Assembly: GCA_036265815.1 (NCBI GenBank)
Contig: DATAOI010000074.1
Coordinates: 1 to 61,982, forward strand
Direction: 5' to 3'
From: Gemmatimonadales bacterium
GTDB lineage: Bacteria > Gemmatimonadota > Gemmatimonadetes > Gemmatimonadales > GWC2-71-9
Length of the DNA: 61,982 bases
Positions 9,017 through 18,274 of the stretch are shown here, piece by piece; the stretch's first letter is position 1; each line of letters begins with the position of its first letter. The notes under the pieces are model-generated. The model worked only from the letters and a program-made list of their open reading frames with translations, was not told where the DNA came from and did not search any database. The translations under genes were made by a program, and so were the position numbers.

Positions 9017-9538
9017 ATGCGAGATCAACACCGACCCAAACAAGACCTGATCAATGAGGTCGCGGCCCTGCGAAAACAGGTGACCGATCTCAAGGACGCC
9101 ATGACAGCGCGACGGCGCGTGGAAGACGCGCTGCGCCAGACGGAGGAGCAGCTGCACGCATTGGCGGACGGCGCGCCGGTCGGCCTCTGTCTCTTCCGCA
9201 CGGACGGGACGCCGCTGGTGGCCAATCGGCCCTTCGCCCGTCTGCTGGGGTATGAATCTCCAGCCGAGCTGCTGCGGATGGCCATGGTGCTCGGCGTCTT
9301 CGCCGATCGGGAGGAGCAGGTGCGGGTCCTGGGGCTGGTCGTGCTCGGACAGGAGCAGGTGTCCGGTGCGGTCTTCCGGCGGAGAGATGGCAGCCGGCAC
9401 CCCTACGGTGTGATCGGCGCCGAGACGGAAGGGAGCGCAATCGTGCTCGCCATCCTCGAGCGGCAGCCCCAGCCGTGGCGAGCGCCTCCTCTGGCAGCGT
9501 TGAGCGGGGCCTGGTCCGCCGGCAGCCATCCGGGGTAG
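9017..9538 (+). CDS. Orphan PAS-domain protein with N-terminal coiled coil
   Basis: The 173-residue product begins with a heptad-like helix (LINEVAALRKQVTDLKDAM, residues about 11-30) followed by RRRVEDALRQTEEQLHALADGAPVGLCLF, a typical entry into a PAS domain. The domain continues with NRPFARLLGYESPAELL and the FRRRDGSRHP segment, ending with AIVLAILE. No kinase, cyclase or DNA-binding output follows; the tail after residue 150 is short and low in complexity. It may be a signalling adaptor or a remnant of a larger sensor. No partner gene is adjacent, and the ligand cannot be inferred. Confidence 0.8.
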   Translation: MRDQHRPKQDLINEVAALRKQVTDLKDAMTARRRVEDALRQTEEQLHALADGAPVGLCLFRTDGTPLVANRPFARLLGYESPAELLRMAMVLGVFADREEQVRVLGLVVLGQEQVSGAVFRRRDGSRHPYGVIGAETEGSAIVLAILERQPQPWRAPPLAALSGAWSAGSHPG

Positions 9539-9578
9539 GCCGAGACTATCTTAGGGGTCGCCTTGAGGAGACCCGATA

Positions 9579-10352
9579 CTGTTCGCCGCTCGAATTATCC
9601 TGCTCGCCAGGCTCGCGTGTATTCTGGGCTCTCTCGCTGCGTGCGGCGGAGGAGCAGTGCGGGCGGGCGCCCCACCGGCTTCGCCGACGGCCGCTCCAGC
9701 CGCGGGGGGAGTGCCCGACACGGCGGGAGCCACCCGCATCCGGTTCGCCCGGGGCACCACCTCGGGAATCCTGAACGACAGTCTCGGTGCCGGCCAGACC
9801 AAACGTTATCTGATCGAGGCGTTTCAGGGGCAGGTGATGCTGGCCCACGGCATCGTCTGGCCTGCGCCGGGCAGCAAGGCCACGCCCCCCGAGGCGTCGG
9901 TGCAGGTCCAACAGGTAGCCACCGGTCGCGAGCTCGCCGCCGGGGGAGGACCGGGGCCGCTCTGGTTCGGACGGCTGCCGAACTCGGGCGAATATCTCGT
10001 CCGGGTGACGGTGGTGGCGGCGACGGCCTACACAATGGCCGTCCAGATTCCCCGTCGTGTCCTTCTGCAGGACGATCGGCCCGCCACCTTCTCCGGAGTG
10101 GCGCCCTCCCGCGCGCCGATCGATTACCTCGTCCGCGGCGAGTCGGGCCGTACGCTCGAAGTCGGCCTGCAGGAATCCCGGCCCGCCACCTCTCTGCACA
10201 TTTATGGGTTGGATGACGGCGTCCAGCTGGCTCCGCTGCCGGAGCGGCTCCGTTTCTACGGCGGGCGGCTCGAGACCACCGAGGACTACATCGTCAGCGT
10301 GGTACCGTCGGAGCCCGCTGCGGCCTATCAGGTCACCATCACGCTCAAATGA
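9579..10352 (+). CDS. Secreted lipoprotein of unknown function, probable CTG start
   Basis: With a GTG start at 9657 the protein lacks a signal peptide, but the frame is open upstream to a TGA at 9564. This upstream part encodes a lipoprotein signal, FAARIILLARLACILGSL ending in the lipobox LAAC. No ATG, GTG or TTG occurs there. GAGGAG at 9565-9570 is spaced eight bases from a CTG at 9579, which I take as the start (257 residues). The mature part holds beta-rich stretches (TKRYLIEAFQGQVM, TTEDYIVSVVPSEPAAAYQVTITLK) resembling domains that bind or scaffold in the envelope. The function is unknown. Confidence 0.7.
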   Translation: MFAARIILLARLACILGSLAACGGGAVRAGAPPASPTAAPAAGGVPDTAGATRIRFARGTTSGILNDSLGAGQTKRYLIEAFQGQVMLAHGIVWPAPGSKATPPEASVQVQQVATGRELAAGGGPGPLWFGRLPNSGEYLVRVTVVAATAYTMAVQIPRRVLLQDDRPATFSGVAPSRAPIDYLVRGESGRTLEVGLQESRPATSLHIYGLDDGVQLAPLPERLRFYGGRLETTEDYIVSVVPSEPAAAYQVTITLK

Positions 10353-10361
10353 ATCAGGCGC

Positions 10362-11393
10362 TTACCCTACCGTGTTCCCACCCAGGATCGGCAGGACCTC
10401 ACCGGTGATGTAGCTGGAACAGGAAGGCGCGGCCAGGAACACGAAGGCCGGCGCGATCTCCTCCGGCTGGGCCGGCCGCTTCATCGGCACATCGGCGCCG
10501 AACTGGGCGACCTTCTCGCCTTTCTGGTCCGCCGGGTTGAGCGGGGTCCAGACCGGGCCCGGCGCTACACAGTTCACCCGGATCCCGCGCTCGACCAGAT
10601 TCTGCGCCAATGATTTGGTGAAGGCGTGAATGGCGCCCTTGGTGGCCGAATAGTCGAGCAGGTGCTTGCTGCCCTCGATACCGGTGACCGATCCGGTGTT
10701 CAGGATGGCACTCCCCTCGTCCAGATGGGGCAGCGCCGCGCGGGCCATGTGGAAATAGCCGTAGATGTTGGTCTTGAAGGTCCGGTCGAGCTGCTCCTCC
10801 GAGATGTCCTCGATCGACTCGGCGTGCTGCTGGAATGCCGCATTGTTCACCAGGACGTCGAGCTGGCCAAACTCCCGGACCGTCGCCTCCACCGCCTCCT
10901 GGCAGAACTCGGGGTCGATCACGTCGCCAGGGATGAGCAGCGCCCGCCGGCCTTCGGCCTCGACCGCCTTACGCGTCTCCTCCGCGTCCTCCTCTTCGCT
11001 CAGGTAGACGATCGCCACTTCGGCACCCTCGCGGGCGTAGAGCACCGCCACCGCCCGTCCGATGCCGGAATCGCCGCCGGTGACGAGCGCGACCTTGCCC
11101 TCGAGCTTGCCCGAACCGCGGTACCCCGGGGCCAGGTACTGGGGACGCGGCTCCAGCTCCGCCTCGGTTCCGGGCTTGGGCTGATGCTGCTTGGGGAGTG
11201 GTGGCGCTGGATGGCGGCGGGCGCCGGCCTGGACCGCGCCGCCTTTCTTCTGACTGGATTGCTGGCCGCGTCGCTGCTTGGATTCGGCTTCGCGCTGCAG
11301 CTCGCGATTGGACTCTGCCGTGGCGCGGCCGCCGGCTGCGCCTCCACTCTTCTTCCTGCCGGACCAGCGTCCGGCGTTCTTCTTGACTGCCAC
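10362..11393 (-). CDS. Short-chain dehydrogenase/reductase with basic N-terminal tail
   Basis: The SDR core starts near residue 95 of 343. It has the NAD(P)-binding LVTGGDSGIGRAVA, the NNAAF segment, the catalytic S (NTGSVTG) and Y-x-x-x-K (YSATKGA), and the PGPVWTPL loop. It is closest to the YhdF/YghA group of stress-linked SDRs. The N-terminal 85 or so residues are unusually rich in Lys, Arg, Gln and Gly, which could bind nucleic acid or the envelope. I chose GTG 11393 because AGGAGG lies about six bases upstream; an alternative start at 11423 lacks this site. Confidence 0.88.
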   Translation of the reverse strand: MAVKKNAGRWSGRKKSGGAAGGRATAESNRELQREAESKQRRGQQSSQKKGGAVQAGARRHPAPPLPKQHQPKPGTEAELEPRPQYLAPGYRGSGKLEGKVALVTGGDSGIGRAVAVLYAREGAEVAIVYLSEEEDAEETRKAVEAEGRRALLIPGDVIDPEFCQEAVEATVREFGQLDVLVNNAAFQQHAESIEDISEEQLDRTFKTNIYGYFHMARAALPHLDEGSAILNTGSVTGIEGSKHLLDYSATKGAIHAFTKSLAQNLVERGIRVNCVAPGPVWTPLNPADQKGEKVAQFGADVPMKRPAQPEEIAPAFVFLAAPSCSSYITGEVLPILGGNTVG

Positions 11394-11599
11394 GGTCCGC
11401 CTCCTGTGAAGTTCATCGATCACCCGACGCGTGATGGGTGATCATGCGGCGAACTTCGTCGCGGACGATGTGACAGCGCTCACCCCCCGGCGCCGGTCTA
11501 ATGCTCCCCTATATGACAACATGGCGACAGGCTCTCATGCCCGTCGCCATGCCGCCTTCGGTATCGTTGACCGCTACCGCTGGTGCCCCTACGGCAGGT

Positions 11600-13162
11600 T
11601 CACTCGCCCACCTTGATCCGCTCCACCCGGCGGCTCTGGATCCGGGCATTGTAGACCATGAGACTCACGATGCTGCCCGGCTTCTGCGCCGCGAGCACCT
11701 TCCGGAGGTCCGCCGGCGTCTTCACCGGCGTTCCCTCGACCGAGAGAATCACGTCCGGCCCGCCGTGGTCCGCGTCCACCAGCTCACCATACGAGGGGCC
11801 GCCGGCCACGACGTCGGTGACGACGACGCCACGCTGGTCGGCCCGAAGGTGGAGCTGCTGTATGTCGTCCTCATCCAGCGGAGCGACGGTGATGCCGAGC
11901 TTACCGAAGGACTTCGCGCCCTCGGCGGCGGCGGTGGCGCTGTCGGCGTCCTCGCCATCGTTCGAAGCCACCTGCTTGGGCGAAGAGAACGCCTGAAGCC
12001 GAACATCGAACATCTTGCGGACGCCGCCCTTTCGCGCGACCTCCACCTTGGCAACGTCGCCCGGGCTCCGGAACGCGATCTTCTGCTGGAGCTGACCGAC
12101 GTACTCGACCGGCTTGCCGTCGATGGAGACGATGATGTCACCGGGCTGGAGTCCGGCCCGCTTGGCGGGAGAATCCTCACCAGTGTAGTCCTGCACCACC
12201 ACGCCCCGGATGTCGGGCAAGCCGACGTAGGCGGCGTCGTTGGGGGACACGTTGCGCACGCTCACGCCCAGCGCCGCCCGTTCGACCCGGCCGTGCCGGA
12301 TGATCTGGTCCATCACATTGCGGGCGAGATCGATCGGAATGGCGAAGCCGTACCCCGAGTAGAAACCTGTCTGGCTCGCGATGGCGGAGTTCACCCCGAT
12401 GACCTGGCCCCGCACGCTCACCAGCGGGCCACCGGAATTACCGGGGTTGATCGCCGCGTCGGTCTGGATGAAATCCTGAATGCTCCGCTCGCTCGCGTTG
12501 GGCAATGCCAGGGTACGGCCCTTGGCGCTGATGATACCGGAGGTGACGGTGAAAGTGAGGTTGTCGCCGAGGGGGTTCCCCACCGCGAGAACCCACTCGC
12601 CGACCCGGGCGGCGTCGCTCTCGCCCAGCGGGGCGGGGGTCAGGTTGTCGGCGTCGATCTTGACTACGGCCAGATCGGTATTGGGATCGGTGCCGATGAC
12701 CTTCGCCTTGAACTCCCGCCGGTCGAGCAGCCGTACGGTGACCTGATCGGAGCCGGCCACCACGTGATCGTTGGTGAGGATGTAGCCGTCCCGGCTGACG
12801 ATGAAGCCCGAGCCGGCGCTCTCCTGGAACTGCGGGCCCTGCGGCATACGGGGGAAGAACTGCTCGAAGCCGGGGGGCAACTCCAGCTGGGGCCCATCGG
12901 GCGTCGTGGCCTTCTTGCCCGACTTGATGAACACCACGCTCGGCTTCACGTGTTCGGCCACGGAGGCGAAGGCCTCGCTCAGGTCGTTGAGTGCGGCAGC
13001 GCCCGGCGGCAGTGGCGTGGGGGTGGCCACCCCGGTGCTGGACCTGGCCGCCGGCTGCTGGGCGGAGGAGAAGTGGGGCAGGTGAAGCATGCCCGCAAAC
13101 AGCAGGCCTCCCAGAAATGCCGCCGCGATGCCGCCGGTCCGGCGTGTCCATCCTTCGTTCAT
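11600..13162 (-). CDS. Periplasmic Do/DegP-type serine protease with two PDZ domains
   Basis: Started at ATG 13162 the product is 520 residues, with an N-terminal signal peptide or anchor (IAAAFLGGLLFAGMLHL). The trypsin-like domain has an intact triad: H133 (TNDHVVA), D163 (NTDLAVVKI) and S243 (GNSGGPL). Two PDZ domains follow (about 290-390 with GLQPGDIIVSIDGKPV, and about 430-515 with DVILSVEGTPVKTPADL). It should degrade or refold misfolded envelope proteins. The longer in-frame frame up to 13711 lacks protein-like character. Transcription is independent of its neighbours as far as spacing shows. Confidence 0.95.
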   Translation of the reverse strand: MNEGWTRRTGGIAAAFLGGLLFAGMLHLPHFSSAQQPAARSSTGVATPTPLPPGAAALNDLSEAFASVAEHVKPSVVFIKSGKKATTPDGPQLELPPGFEQFFPRMPQGPQFQESAGSGFIVSRDGYILTNDHVVAGSDQVTVRLLDRREFKAKVIGTDPNTDLAVVKIDADNLTPAPLGESDAARVGEWVLAVGNPLGDNLTFTVTSGIISAKGRTLALPNASERSIQDFIQTDAAINPGNSGGPLVSVRGQVIGVNSAIASQTGFYSGYGFAIPIDLARNVMDQIIRHGRVERAALGVSVRNVSPNDAAYVGLPDIRGVVVQDYTGEDSPAKRAGLQPGDIIVSIDGKPVEYVGQLQQKIAFRSPGDVAKVEVARKGGVRKMFDVRLQAFSSPKQVASNDGEDADSATAAAEGAKSFGKLGITVAPLDEDDIQQLHLRADQRGVVVTDVVAGGPSYGELVDADHGGPDVILSVEGTPVKTPADLRKVLAAQKPGSIVSLMVYNARIQSRRVERIKVGE

Positions 13163-13254
13163 ACGCTCTCTTCCTCGAGCTGAGATCCGATACACGGGGG
13201 CCTCAGGGGGCCCGGACCCTTGGTTGATGCTCGATCCAGGGGATGCGTCGCAGT

Positions 13255-13860
13255 TCAGCCGGGTCGCTCGGTTGCCGGTCGAGCCCCCGCGCCTGGCAGC
13301 GGGCGCTTCCGGCCGCCGACGGCTTCCCCGTCGAGCAGGGCGCGCTCGTCGGTATAGGGATACACCGTCGGAGCCCGGTTCACCATGAGTCCGCCGGTAT
13401 CGGCCGTCGGGCCATAGGTGCTGTAGACCTCCCGGCCGAGCTGGCGCAGCAGGATCGTCTGCTGCCCGCGGTGATGCGCCGTATGGGCGATCCGCCGGAC
13501 CAGGACCCAGGCGCGGGAGCGGACCACCTCGAAGAAGGCGACCGGCGTCTCCCACCAGGACTCCTCCTGCCTCCGCAGGACCTCCAGCCGATGGGCCGAA
13601 TCCTCGGCGTAGCGCCGGAGGAACTCGAGCCGGAGCTCTGTGGCCGGGAGCGGGGCCGCCGCGACGTCCACCCCCAGCATGTCGCGAAACCAGAGGTTCT
13701 CGCTCACGCACTGGTGTACCATCTGCTCCCGCACACTGCGGCCGCGTGGATCGGTCGGGTGCGGGCGCACCGGCAGATCACTGTCCTGGAAGGAGCTCCA
13801 GACCGTGAGCACCTTGATCCGTTCGGTGGCGTAGGTCTCGGTCAGAAAGTCGTAACGCAT
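13255..13860 (-). CDS. DinB-like four-helix protein
   Basis: The 201-residue protein starts at ATG 13860 (MRYDFLTETYATERIKVLTVWSSF). It has the DinB fold signatures: a first metal-ligand His in the REQMVHQCVSENLWF helix and a last pair in RRIAHTAHHRGQQTILLRQLG. Family members are metal-dependent transferases or hydrolases, including bacillithiol- and mycothiol-linked enzymes, with stress-related expression in some. The precise reaction is not identifiable. The C-terminal 35 residues (after ERALLDGE) are low in complexity. It diverges from the M1 peptidase gene. Confidence 0.85.
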   Translation of the reverse strand: MRYDFLTETYATERIKVLTVWSSFQDSDLPVRPHPTDPRGRSVREQMVHQCVSENLWFRDMLGVDVAAAPLPATELRLEFLRRYAEDSAHRLEVLRRQEESWWETPVAFFEVVRSRAWVLVRRIAHTAHHRGQQTILLRQLGREVYSTYGPTADTGGLMVNRAPTVYPYTDERALLDGEAVGGRKRPLPGAGARPATERPG

Positions 13861-14006
13861 CGCTGTCTCGAAGCCGAGTGTCGTGGTTCCCCGGGTGCCA
13901 GGCAGCAACACCCGAAACCGAACCTTGCCTCCATCCCGTAGTCAGGGCATCATCCGGCCCGCGGGCCGACCCGATGCCCGACCCCCGACTCGCCGGAGAC
14001 CGCCTG

Positions 14007-16004
14007 ATGGCTCGTTTGGCAGCTTCCCGTCCGTGGCCCCTGTCAGTCCTCGTCCTGCTTTCCGCTCTCTCCGCCTGCAGCAGCGGGCGATCGGCACCCG
14101 TCTCGCCGGCCCCGGCGCCCGCGAGGGCCGGGGCCCCTGCCGCGAGTGCCCGCGCCATGCCGGTGCCCGTCCTGGAGTCGTTCGAGCAGGCCGTGGCGCG
14201 GGAAACCCGCACCCGGACGGGTGTGCCGGGGCCGCGGTACTGGCAGCAGTGGGCCGACTACAAGCTCGAAGCCGAGCTCAACCCGCTCTCCAAACGGTTG
14301 ACCGGGAAGGGCACGATCACCTACCGCAACCGCTCGCCCGACACCCTCAGGGTGGTGTATATCCAGCTGCTCCAGAACATCTATGCCCCGGGCGCCCGCC
14401 ACAACACCAATGTGCCCTGGTCCGTGGAGGGAATCGAGCTGGACCGGGTGGCGGCCCAGGGCAAGGACCTCACAGCCGCCGCGGGCGAGGGTCCCGGCTA
14501 CGAGGTGAACGGCACCATCATGCGGCTGCGCCTGCCCCAGCCGATCCTGCCGGGCGGCAGCGCGGATTTCGCCTTTGCCTGGAAGCTTCGCATTCCCCCC
14601 GACGGCGCGCCGCGGGGAGGCCAGGATGGCGAAGTGTACTATATCAACTACTGGTATCCCCAGATGGCCGTCTATGACGACATCAACGGGTGGCAGATCG
14701 ACCAGTACTTCGGCAACGCCGAGTTCTACATGGGCTACGGGAACTACGACGTGGCGCTCACGGTGCCGGCCGGTTGGCTGGTGGATGCGACCGGCACGCT
14801 GCAGAACTCCTCCGAAGTGCTGACGGCGCAGACCCGCGCCCGGCTGGACTCAGCCACGAGCGCCAAGGAGATCGTCCACGTGGTCACCGAGGCGGACCGG
14901 AAGCCGGGCACCTCCACCACCGGCGGGTCCGACGGAAAGCTCACCTGGCGCTTCCGCGCTCAGAACGTGCGCGATGTCGCCTGGGCCACCTCGGCCAAGT
15001 ACCTGTGGGATGCCACCAACGCGGCGGTGGGCGACCGGGACGGGGATGGCCGGCCCGACACCGCCGCCATCTACTCTCTCTGGCGTCCCGAGGCGCGAAC
15101 CAGCCACTGGGACCAGAGCGCGCGCTATTCGCGCCATTCGATCGAGTTCTTCTCCCACTACCTCTGGCCCTACCCCTATCCTCACATGACCGCGGTGGAC
15201 GGACCCACCTCGTGCGGCGGGATGGAGTACCCCATGATGACCTGCATCGGAGGCCAGTGGGACACCCTGGGCCTCTACGAGGTCACCACCCACGAGATCG
15301 GCCACATGTGGTTTCCCATGATCGTGGGCTCCGACGAGAAGCGCTTCGCCTGGATGGACGAGGGGCTCACCCAGTTCGACCAATCCCAGTCGATGGCCGA
15401 CTTCTTCAAGGGGTTCGACGACGAGGCCCGGAACCAGAAGGGCTACCTCGACCTGGTCGAGGCGGGCGGGGAGGTCGAGATGATGCACCACGGCGACCGC
15501 TTCCCCAACTACCCGGCGTACGGCGTGGCCGCCTACTACAAGCCGGCCAGCGTGCTGGTGGCGCTTCGTGGGGTGCTCGGCCGTGAGACCTTTCACAAGG
15601 CATATACCGAGTACATCCGCCGCTGGCAGTACAAGCATCCCTCGCCCTACGATTTCTTCGACACCTTCGACAACGTGTCCGGCCAGGACCTCTCCTGGTT
15701 CTGGCGGACCTGGTTCTTCGAGACCTGGAAGTTGGACCAGGCCATCGACACCGTGACCACGGTGGGCGACTCGCTCGAGATCGGGCTGCAGAACCGGGGT
15801 CGGGCACCGATGCCGGTCAAGCTGGTCGTCACTCGGACCAGCGGCCACGCCGACACCCTCACCGTCCCGGTGACGGTCTGGCTGGGGGGCGCCAAGCGCA
15901 CCACGGTCAGGGTTGCCAAGGCGCCGCCGGTCAAGAGCATCGAGATCGACCCCGGCCGGGAGTTCCCCGACGTCGACCGGGACAACCAGCGCTGGCCAAG
16001 GTGA
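14007..16004 (+). CDS. M1-family zinc aminopeptidase lipoprotein
   Basis: The product is 665 residues from ATG 14007 and begins with a lipoprotein signal (VLLSALSAC, Cys 24). The gluzincin site is complete: HEIGH at 429-433 and E452 in DEGLTQF, spaced HExxH-x18-E as in the M1 family, with GGMEYP in place of the GAMEN exopeptidase motif. The N-terminal beta domain (about 90-330) and C-terminal helical part fit the fold. It would act at the cell surface or periplasm, trimming peptides for nutrition. An ATG at 13974 is possible but would lengthen the signal's n-region without a better ribosome site. Confidence 0.92.
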   Translation: MARLAASRPWPLSVLVLLSALSACSSGRSAPVSPAPAPARAGAPAASARAMPVPVLESFEQAVARETRTRTGVPGPRYWQQWADYKLEAELNPLSKRLTGKGTITYRNRSPDTLRVVYIQLLQNIYAPGARHNTNVPWSVEGIELDRVAAQGKDLTAAAGEGPGYEVNGTIMRLRLPQPILPGGSADFAFAWKLRIPPDGAPRGGQDGEVYYINYWYPQMAVYDDINGWQIDQYFGNAEFYMGYGNYDVALTVPAGWLVDATGTLQNSSEVLTAQTRARLDSATSAKEIVHVVTEADRKPGTSTTGGSDGKLTWRFRAQNVRDVAWATSAKYLWDATNAAVGDRDGDGRPDTAAIYSLWRPEARTSHWDQSARYSRHSIEFFSHYLWPYPYPHMTAVDGPTSCGGMEYPMMTCIGGQWDTLGLYEVTTHEIGHMWFPMIVGSDEKRFAWMDEGLTQFDQSQSMADFFKGFDDEARNQKGYLDLVEAGGEVEMMHHGDRFPNYPAYGVAAYYKPASVLVALRGVLGRETFHKAYTEYIRRWQYKHPSPYDFFDTFDNVSGQDLSWFWRTWFFETWKLDQAIDTVTTVGDSLEIGLQNRGRAPMPVKLVVTRTSGHADTLTVPVTVWLGGAKRTTVRVAKAPPVKSIEIDPGREFPDVDRDNQRWPR

Positions 16005-16049
16005 CATAAAAGGGGGCCGGCAGACCAGGGCCCCGACTAGATTTCAGGG

Positions 16050-18260
16050 ATGCCCCGGCTCCTGATCGTCGCCAACCGGCTGCCCATCACCGTCAGCACC
16101 GCTGCTGGGGTGGTTGAGGTGCAGCGAAGCACCGGAGGGCTCGCCACCGGACTGGCCGTTCCCCACGAGCAGTCGGGCGGGCTCTGGATCGGCTGGTCCG
16201 GCGCGCCGGAAGGCCTTCCTCCGGAGCAGCAGGCCAAGCTGAACGAGCAGCTCGCCGCCATGCGCCTGGTGCCGGTTCCGCTCACCGCTGACCAGGTAAC
16301 TCGTTACTACGAACGCTTCTCCAACGGCGTGCTGTGGCCGTTGTTCCACTATCTGCTGGACCAGATCCCCCTCCACGTGGGCGACTGGGAAAGCTACGTG
16401 GAGGTCAACGAGGCCTTCGCCGACGTCGTGGCTGGCCAGTATCAGCCGGGTGACCTGATCTGGATTCACGACTACCAGCTCCTGCTCCTGCCCGGGATGT
16501 TGCGCCGCCGGCTGCCAGAGGCGCGGATCGGGTTCTTCCTCCACATCCCGTTCCCGTCGGAAGAGCTTTTTCGGACCCTCCCCGCCCGTGACAAGCTGCT
16601 CGAGGGGATGCTCGGCGCCGACCTGGTCGGCTTTCACACCCCGGCCTACCTGCGTCACTTCGCCACCTCGTTGGTGGACATCCTGGGCCACTCGCTGGAG
16701 ATCGACCGGGTCCAGTTGCCATCACGCGAGGTCCGCCTGGGCGTGTTCCCGATGGGAATCGACGCAGCCACGTTCCGGAGAATCGCGCGGGACCCGGCGG
16801 TGGACGGTGAGGCGAAGGCGATCCGGGGAGACGGAAGCGTCCGGATCCTGGTGGGGGTGGACCGGCTGGACTACACCAAGGGAATCCCCCGCCGGCTGAT
16901 GGCCTACGAGCGGATGCTGCAGACCCATCCCGAGCTGCGGGAGCGGGTGCGTCTGGTCCAGGTGGCCGTCCCCTCGCGCACGGGAGTCGAGGCCTATCAG
17001 GATTTCCGCGCCCTGGTGGATGGCCTGGTGGGCCGGATCAATGGATCGTTCGGCACCCCGCGCTGGGTGCCGGTGCACTACATCTTCCGGGCGCTCTCCG
17101 AGCCCGACCTGGTGGCGCTCTATCGCGCGGCCGATGTCATGCTGGTGACCCCGCTGCGCGACGGGATGAACCTAGTGGCCAAGGAGTTCATCGCCTCTCG
17201 AACCGACGGCGAAGGGGTCCTGGTGCTGAGCGAGTTTGCCGGCGCGTCGTGGGAGCTCCCCGAGGCGGTACCGGTCAACCCCTACGACGTGGACGGCGCC
17301 GCCGAGGTCTTTTATCGGGCGCTCACGATGAGCGCGGATGAGCGCCGGGCCCGGCTGGCGCCGCTCCGGGCCCGGGTGGAAACCTTCGACGTCCATCGCT
17401 GGGTCACCTCGTTCCTCGAGACCCTGGCAGAGGTGCCGGGGCCGACCGGGCCGACCGTCGGAACACCGGTCCTTGGCGGGGCCGCCACGCGGAAGGCGGT
17501 CCTCCGGCGGCTGACCGAGACCGATTCCCTGCTGCTGCTGCTGGATTACGACGGAACGCTGGTGCCCTACGCCCCCACCCCGGAGCTCGCCCGGCCCGAC
17601 GGCCGGCTGATCGAGCTGCTCCGCGCGCTGGCCAACCGGCCGGACACCGAGGTGCACCTGGTGAGCGGCCGGGCGCGGGAGTCGCTCCAGCATTGGCTCG
17701 GCGGGCTGCCGGTCTGGCTCCACGCGGAGCACGGGTTCTGGTCCCGCGACCCCGCCACCATGGAGTGGGTGGCGGCCGGGGAGGTGGGGGGAGCCTGGCG
17801 GGAGCCGGTGCTCGCGATTCTCCGCGACACGACGGCCCGGACGCCGGGCTCGCTCATCGAGGTCAAATCGGCCGCGCTGGCGTGGCACTATCGCTTGGCG
17901 GACCAGGAAACCGGCGCGCGGCGCGCCAACGAGCTCAGGCTTCACCTGAATCAGCTCCTCAGCAACCAGCCGGTGGAGATCCTGGCCGGTAACCGCGTCA
18001 TCGAGATCCGGCCCCACGGCATCCACAAGGGCCGGATCGTGCCGCCGCTGCCACCCGATCGGCTGGCGACCACCGCGGTGGTGGCCATCGGCGACGATCG
18101 GACGGACGAGGATCTCTTCGGCGCGCTACCGCCGGAGGCCATCACCATCCGTACGGGCCCCGGCCTCACCCATGCCCGCTACCGCCTCGACGGGATCGAG
18201 GCGGTGCGAAGCCTGTTGCAAATGATCGTGGATGCGGGGGTCGGCGCGGACCTCCGGTAA
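16050..18260 (+). CDS. otsAB-like: Fused trehalose-6-phosphate synthase/trehalose-phosphatase
   Basis: This 736-residue protein joins two enzymes. Residues 1 to about 470 form a GT20 synthase (ANRLPITV at the start, [12 protein letters not shown], and [13 protein letters not shown]), which makes trehalose 6-phosphate from a nucleotide-glucose and glucose 6-phosphate. Residues about 490-730 are a HAD-type OtsB phosphatase: DYDGT at 499-503, VSGR, and the [10 protein letters not shown] metal-binding loop. One polypeptide can thus make trehalose for osmotic or desiccation stress. The next gene starts only 14 bases downstream, so they are likely co-transcribed, though no pathway link is evident. 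Confidence 0.96.
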   Translation: MPRLLIVANRLPITVSTAAGVVEVQRSTGGLATGLAVPHEQSGGLWIGWSGAPEGLPPEQQAKLNEQLAAMRLVPVPLTADQVTRYYERFSNGVLWPLFHYLLDQIPLHVGDWESYVEVNEAFADVVAGQYQPGDLIWIHDYQLLLLPGMLRRRLPEARIGFFLHIPFPSEELFRTLPARDKLLEGMLGADLVGFHTPAYLRHFATSLVDILGHSLEIDRVQLPSREVRLGVFPMGIDAATFRRIARDPAVDGEAKAIRGDGSVRILVGVDRLDYTKGIPRRLMAYERMLQTHPELRERVRLVQVAVPSRTGVEAYQDFRALVDGLVGRINGSFGTPRWVPVHYIFRALSEPDLVALYRAADVMLVTPLRDGMNLVAKEFIASRTDGEGVLVLSEFAGASWELPEAVPVNPYDVDGAAEVFYRALTMSADERRARLAPLRARVETFDVHRWVTSFLETLAEVPGPTGPTVGTPVLGGAATRKAVLRRLTETDSLLLLLDYDGTLVPYAPTPELARPDGRLIELLRALANRPDTEVHLVSGRARESLQHWLGGLPVWLHAEHGFWSRDPATMEWVAAGEVGGAWREPVLAILRDTTARTPGSLIEVKSAALAWHYRLADQETGARRANELRLHLNQLLSNQPVEILAGNRVIEIRPHGIHKGRIVPPLPPDRLATTAVVAIGDDRTDEDLFGALPPEAITIRTGPGLTHARYRLDGIEAVRSLLQMIVDAGVGADLR

Positions 18261-18274
18261 CCCCAGGAGCAGCG

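Noticed and set aside
11600-13711. 703-residue version of the DegP protease
   Set aside because: The added N-terminal 183 residues are Arg/Gly/Pro-rich shadow sequence ahead of a clear signal-anchor start with a ribosome site at 13162.
16013-16034. Terminator between the M1 peptidase and trehalose genes
   Set aside because: A six-base GGGGCC/GGCCCC stem exists but no T-run follows and it is close to the next start codon; evidence is too weak.
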